From: Bdellovibrionales bacterium
GTDB lineage: Bacteria; Bdellovibrionota; Bdellovibrionia; Bdellovibrionales; UBA1609
DNA: 6,907 bases
Assembly (NCBI GenBank): GCA_028279085.1
Contig: JANQSX010000043.1
Span: forward strand, 1-6,907
Reading direction: 5' to 3'
Shown: positions 6,167 to 6,907 of the stretch, piece after piece
Position numbering within the stretch: the stretch's first letter is position 1
How the letters are laid out: each line of letters starts with the position of its first letter
Notes under the pieces: model-generated
What the model was told of the DNA's origin: nothing
What the model saw: only the letters and a program-made list of their open reading frames with translations
Databases searched by the model: none
Translations under genes and position numbers: made by a program

Positions 6167-6907
6167 ATGAAACCTTTATTAGTCAGTATTCCTCATAGTG
6201 GAGAGGAAATAGTGGAAGAAACTCATTGGTTAAAGAATCTTGATGAAGTGACGCTCATGTATGATGTGGATCGTTTCATAGATCAAATGTATGAAACAGT
6301 TCTCAGCAAATACAATATACCAAGAGTACTTGCCCGCTATCATCGCTATGTAGTGGATTGCAATCGTTGGACTACAGATGTGGACTGCGATTCGGTGGAA
6401 GGAAGCACAAATCCTTCCGGCTCTCATTCAACTGGCTTGCATTGGAGAAACACCACTGCGGGTTTTGTTCTTATTAAAGAGCCTTTAAGCCGGGAATTAC
6501 ATAAAACCATTATTGAGAAATATTATAAAGAGTTTTTCCATGGTATTGATTCTATTTATAAGGATTTCAGTCAGAAGGGAGTGAGACAAACTTATCATCT
6601 GGATCTACATAGTATGCCTTCCCGTGGTACGGAGGTTCATCGGGACCCGGGAGAGGATAGAGCGGATATAGTTATAGGAAATGAGAAGGGAGTAACAGCT
6701 ACGGAAGAATGGACGAAGCAGGTAACGAGCGCTTATAACAATCAAGGTTTTACAGTGCGGTTGAACCATCCTTATACAGGAGGTACAATAGTGGAAAAGT
6801 ACGGGGATCCCTCTCAGAATCGCCAGGCTTTAATGATTGAACTGAATCGTAAATTATATATGGATGAAAAAAGTAAACAAATTATTCCTGAAAAAGCGGA
6901 AGAAGTC
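6167..6907 (+). CDS. N-formylglutamate amidohydrolase family protein, 3' partial
   Basis: The frame is open from ATG 6167 to the right edge (247 residues, no stop), so the C-terminus is missing. Family members are usually about 260-290 residues, so most of the protein is here. Recognisable signatures are the N-terminal LLVSIPHSG (4-12), VVDCNRW (62-68), HLDLHSMP (144-151), RADIVIG (165-171), NHPYTGG (200-206) and MIELNRKLYMDE (223-234). The histidines and acidic residues in these motifs are candidates for metal binding and catalysis. The known reaction is hydrolysis of N-formyl-L-glutamate to glutamate and formate, the last step of one histidine degradation route (HutG type). No other hut gene is in the window, so the substrate could be another N-acyl amino acid. 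No signal peptide is seen; a cytoplasmic enzyme is expected. The strong ribosome binding site and 10-base gap tie it to the aldehyde dehydrogenase gene upstream. Confidence 0.88.
   Translation, partial: MKPLLVSIPHSGEEIVEETHWLKNLDEVTLMYDVDRFIDQMYETVLSKYNIPRVLARYHRYVVDCNRWTTDVDCDSVEGSTNPSGSHSTGLHWRNTTAGFVLIKEPLSRELHKTIIEKYYKEFFHGIDSIYKDFSQKGVRQTYHLDLHSMPSRGTEVHRDPGEDRADIVIGNEKGVTATEEWTKQVTSAYNNQGFTVRLNHPYTGGTIVEKYGDPSQNRQALMIELNRKLYMDEKSKQIIPEKAEEV

Overview
The window is an AT-rich stretch of bacterial DNA, standard genetic code, holding six genes that all point the same way (+ strand). The gaps are very small (1, 27, 23, 21 and 10 bases), and no terminator-like hairpin followed by a T-run is visible between genes. 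A type IV pilus platform gene with a PilS/PilR two-component pair implies a didermic (Gram-negative) bacterium that uses sigma-54. The order pilC-pilS-pilR together with low G+C would suit a delta-proteobacterial or Bdellovibrio-like lineage. That is a guess from memory of gene order, not something the sequence proves.

Bases 1-4339 are the pilus block. It starts with the nearly complete 3' part of pilC (inner-membrane platform protein of the pilus motor; only the first few codons are cut off by the window edge). Next is pilS (a six-helix membrane sensor histidine kinase with a PAS-like region), whose ATG lies one base after the pilC stop. Last is pilR (a receiver / sigma-54 AAA+ ATPase / Fis-type helix-turn-helix activator). 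PilS should phosphorylate PilR on Asp59, and PilR should then drive a sigma-54 promoter, classically that of the pilin gene. Neither pilA nor a convincing sigma-54 promoter is in the window.

Bases 4363-6907 are a small metabolic block. It holds a RidA enamine/imine deaminase, an aldehyde dehydrogenase closest in motif style to the Sad/YneI succinate-semialdehyde dehydrogenases, and an N-formylglutamate amidohydrolase family protein that runs off the right edge. Together they suggest amino-acid catabolism or clean-up converging on glutamate and succinate. The joint pathway is an inference from adjacency.

There is no intergenic stretch above 30 bases, and I saw no RNA gene, CRISPR array, insertion sequence, attachment site or origin. 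This looks mostly like an ordinary operon. The points most worth a second look are the pilus-regulator/metabolism gene arrangement, a seven-G tract inside pilR, overlapping palindromes at the pilS/pilR junction, an apparently long linker in PilS, and an aldehyde dehydrogenase start without a good ribosome binding site.
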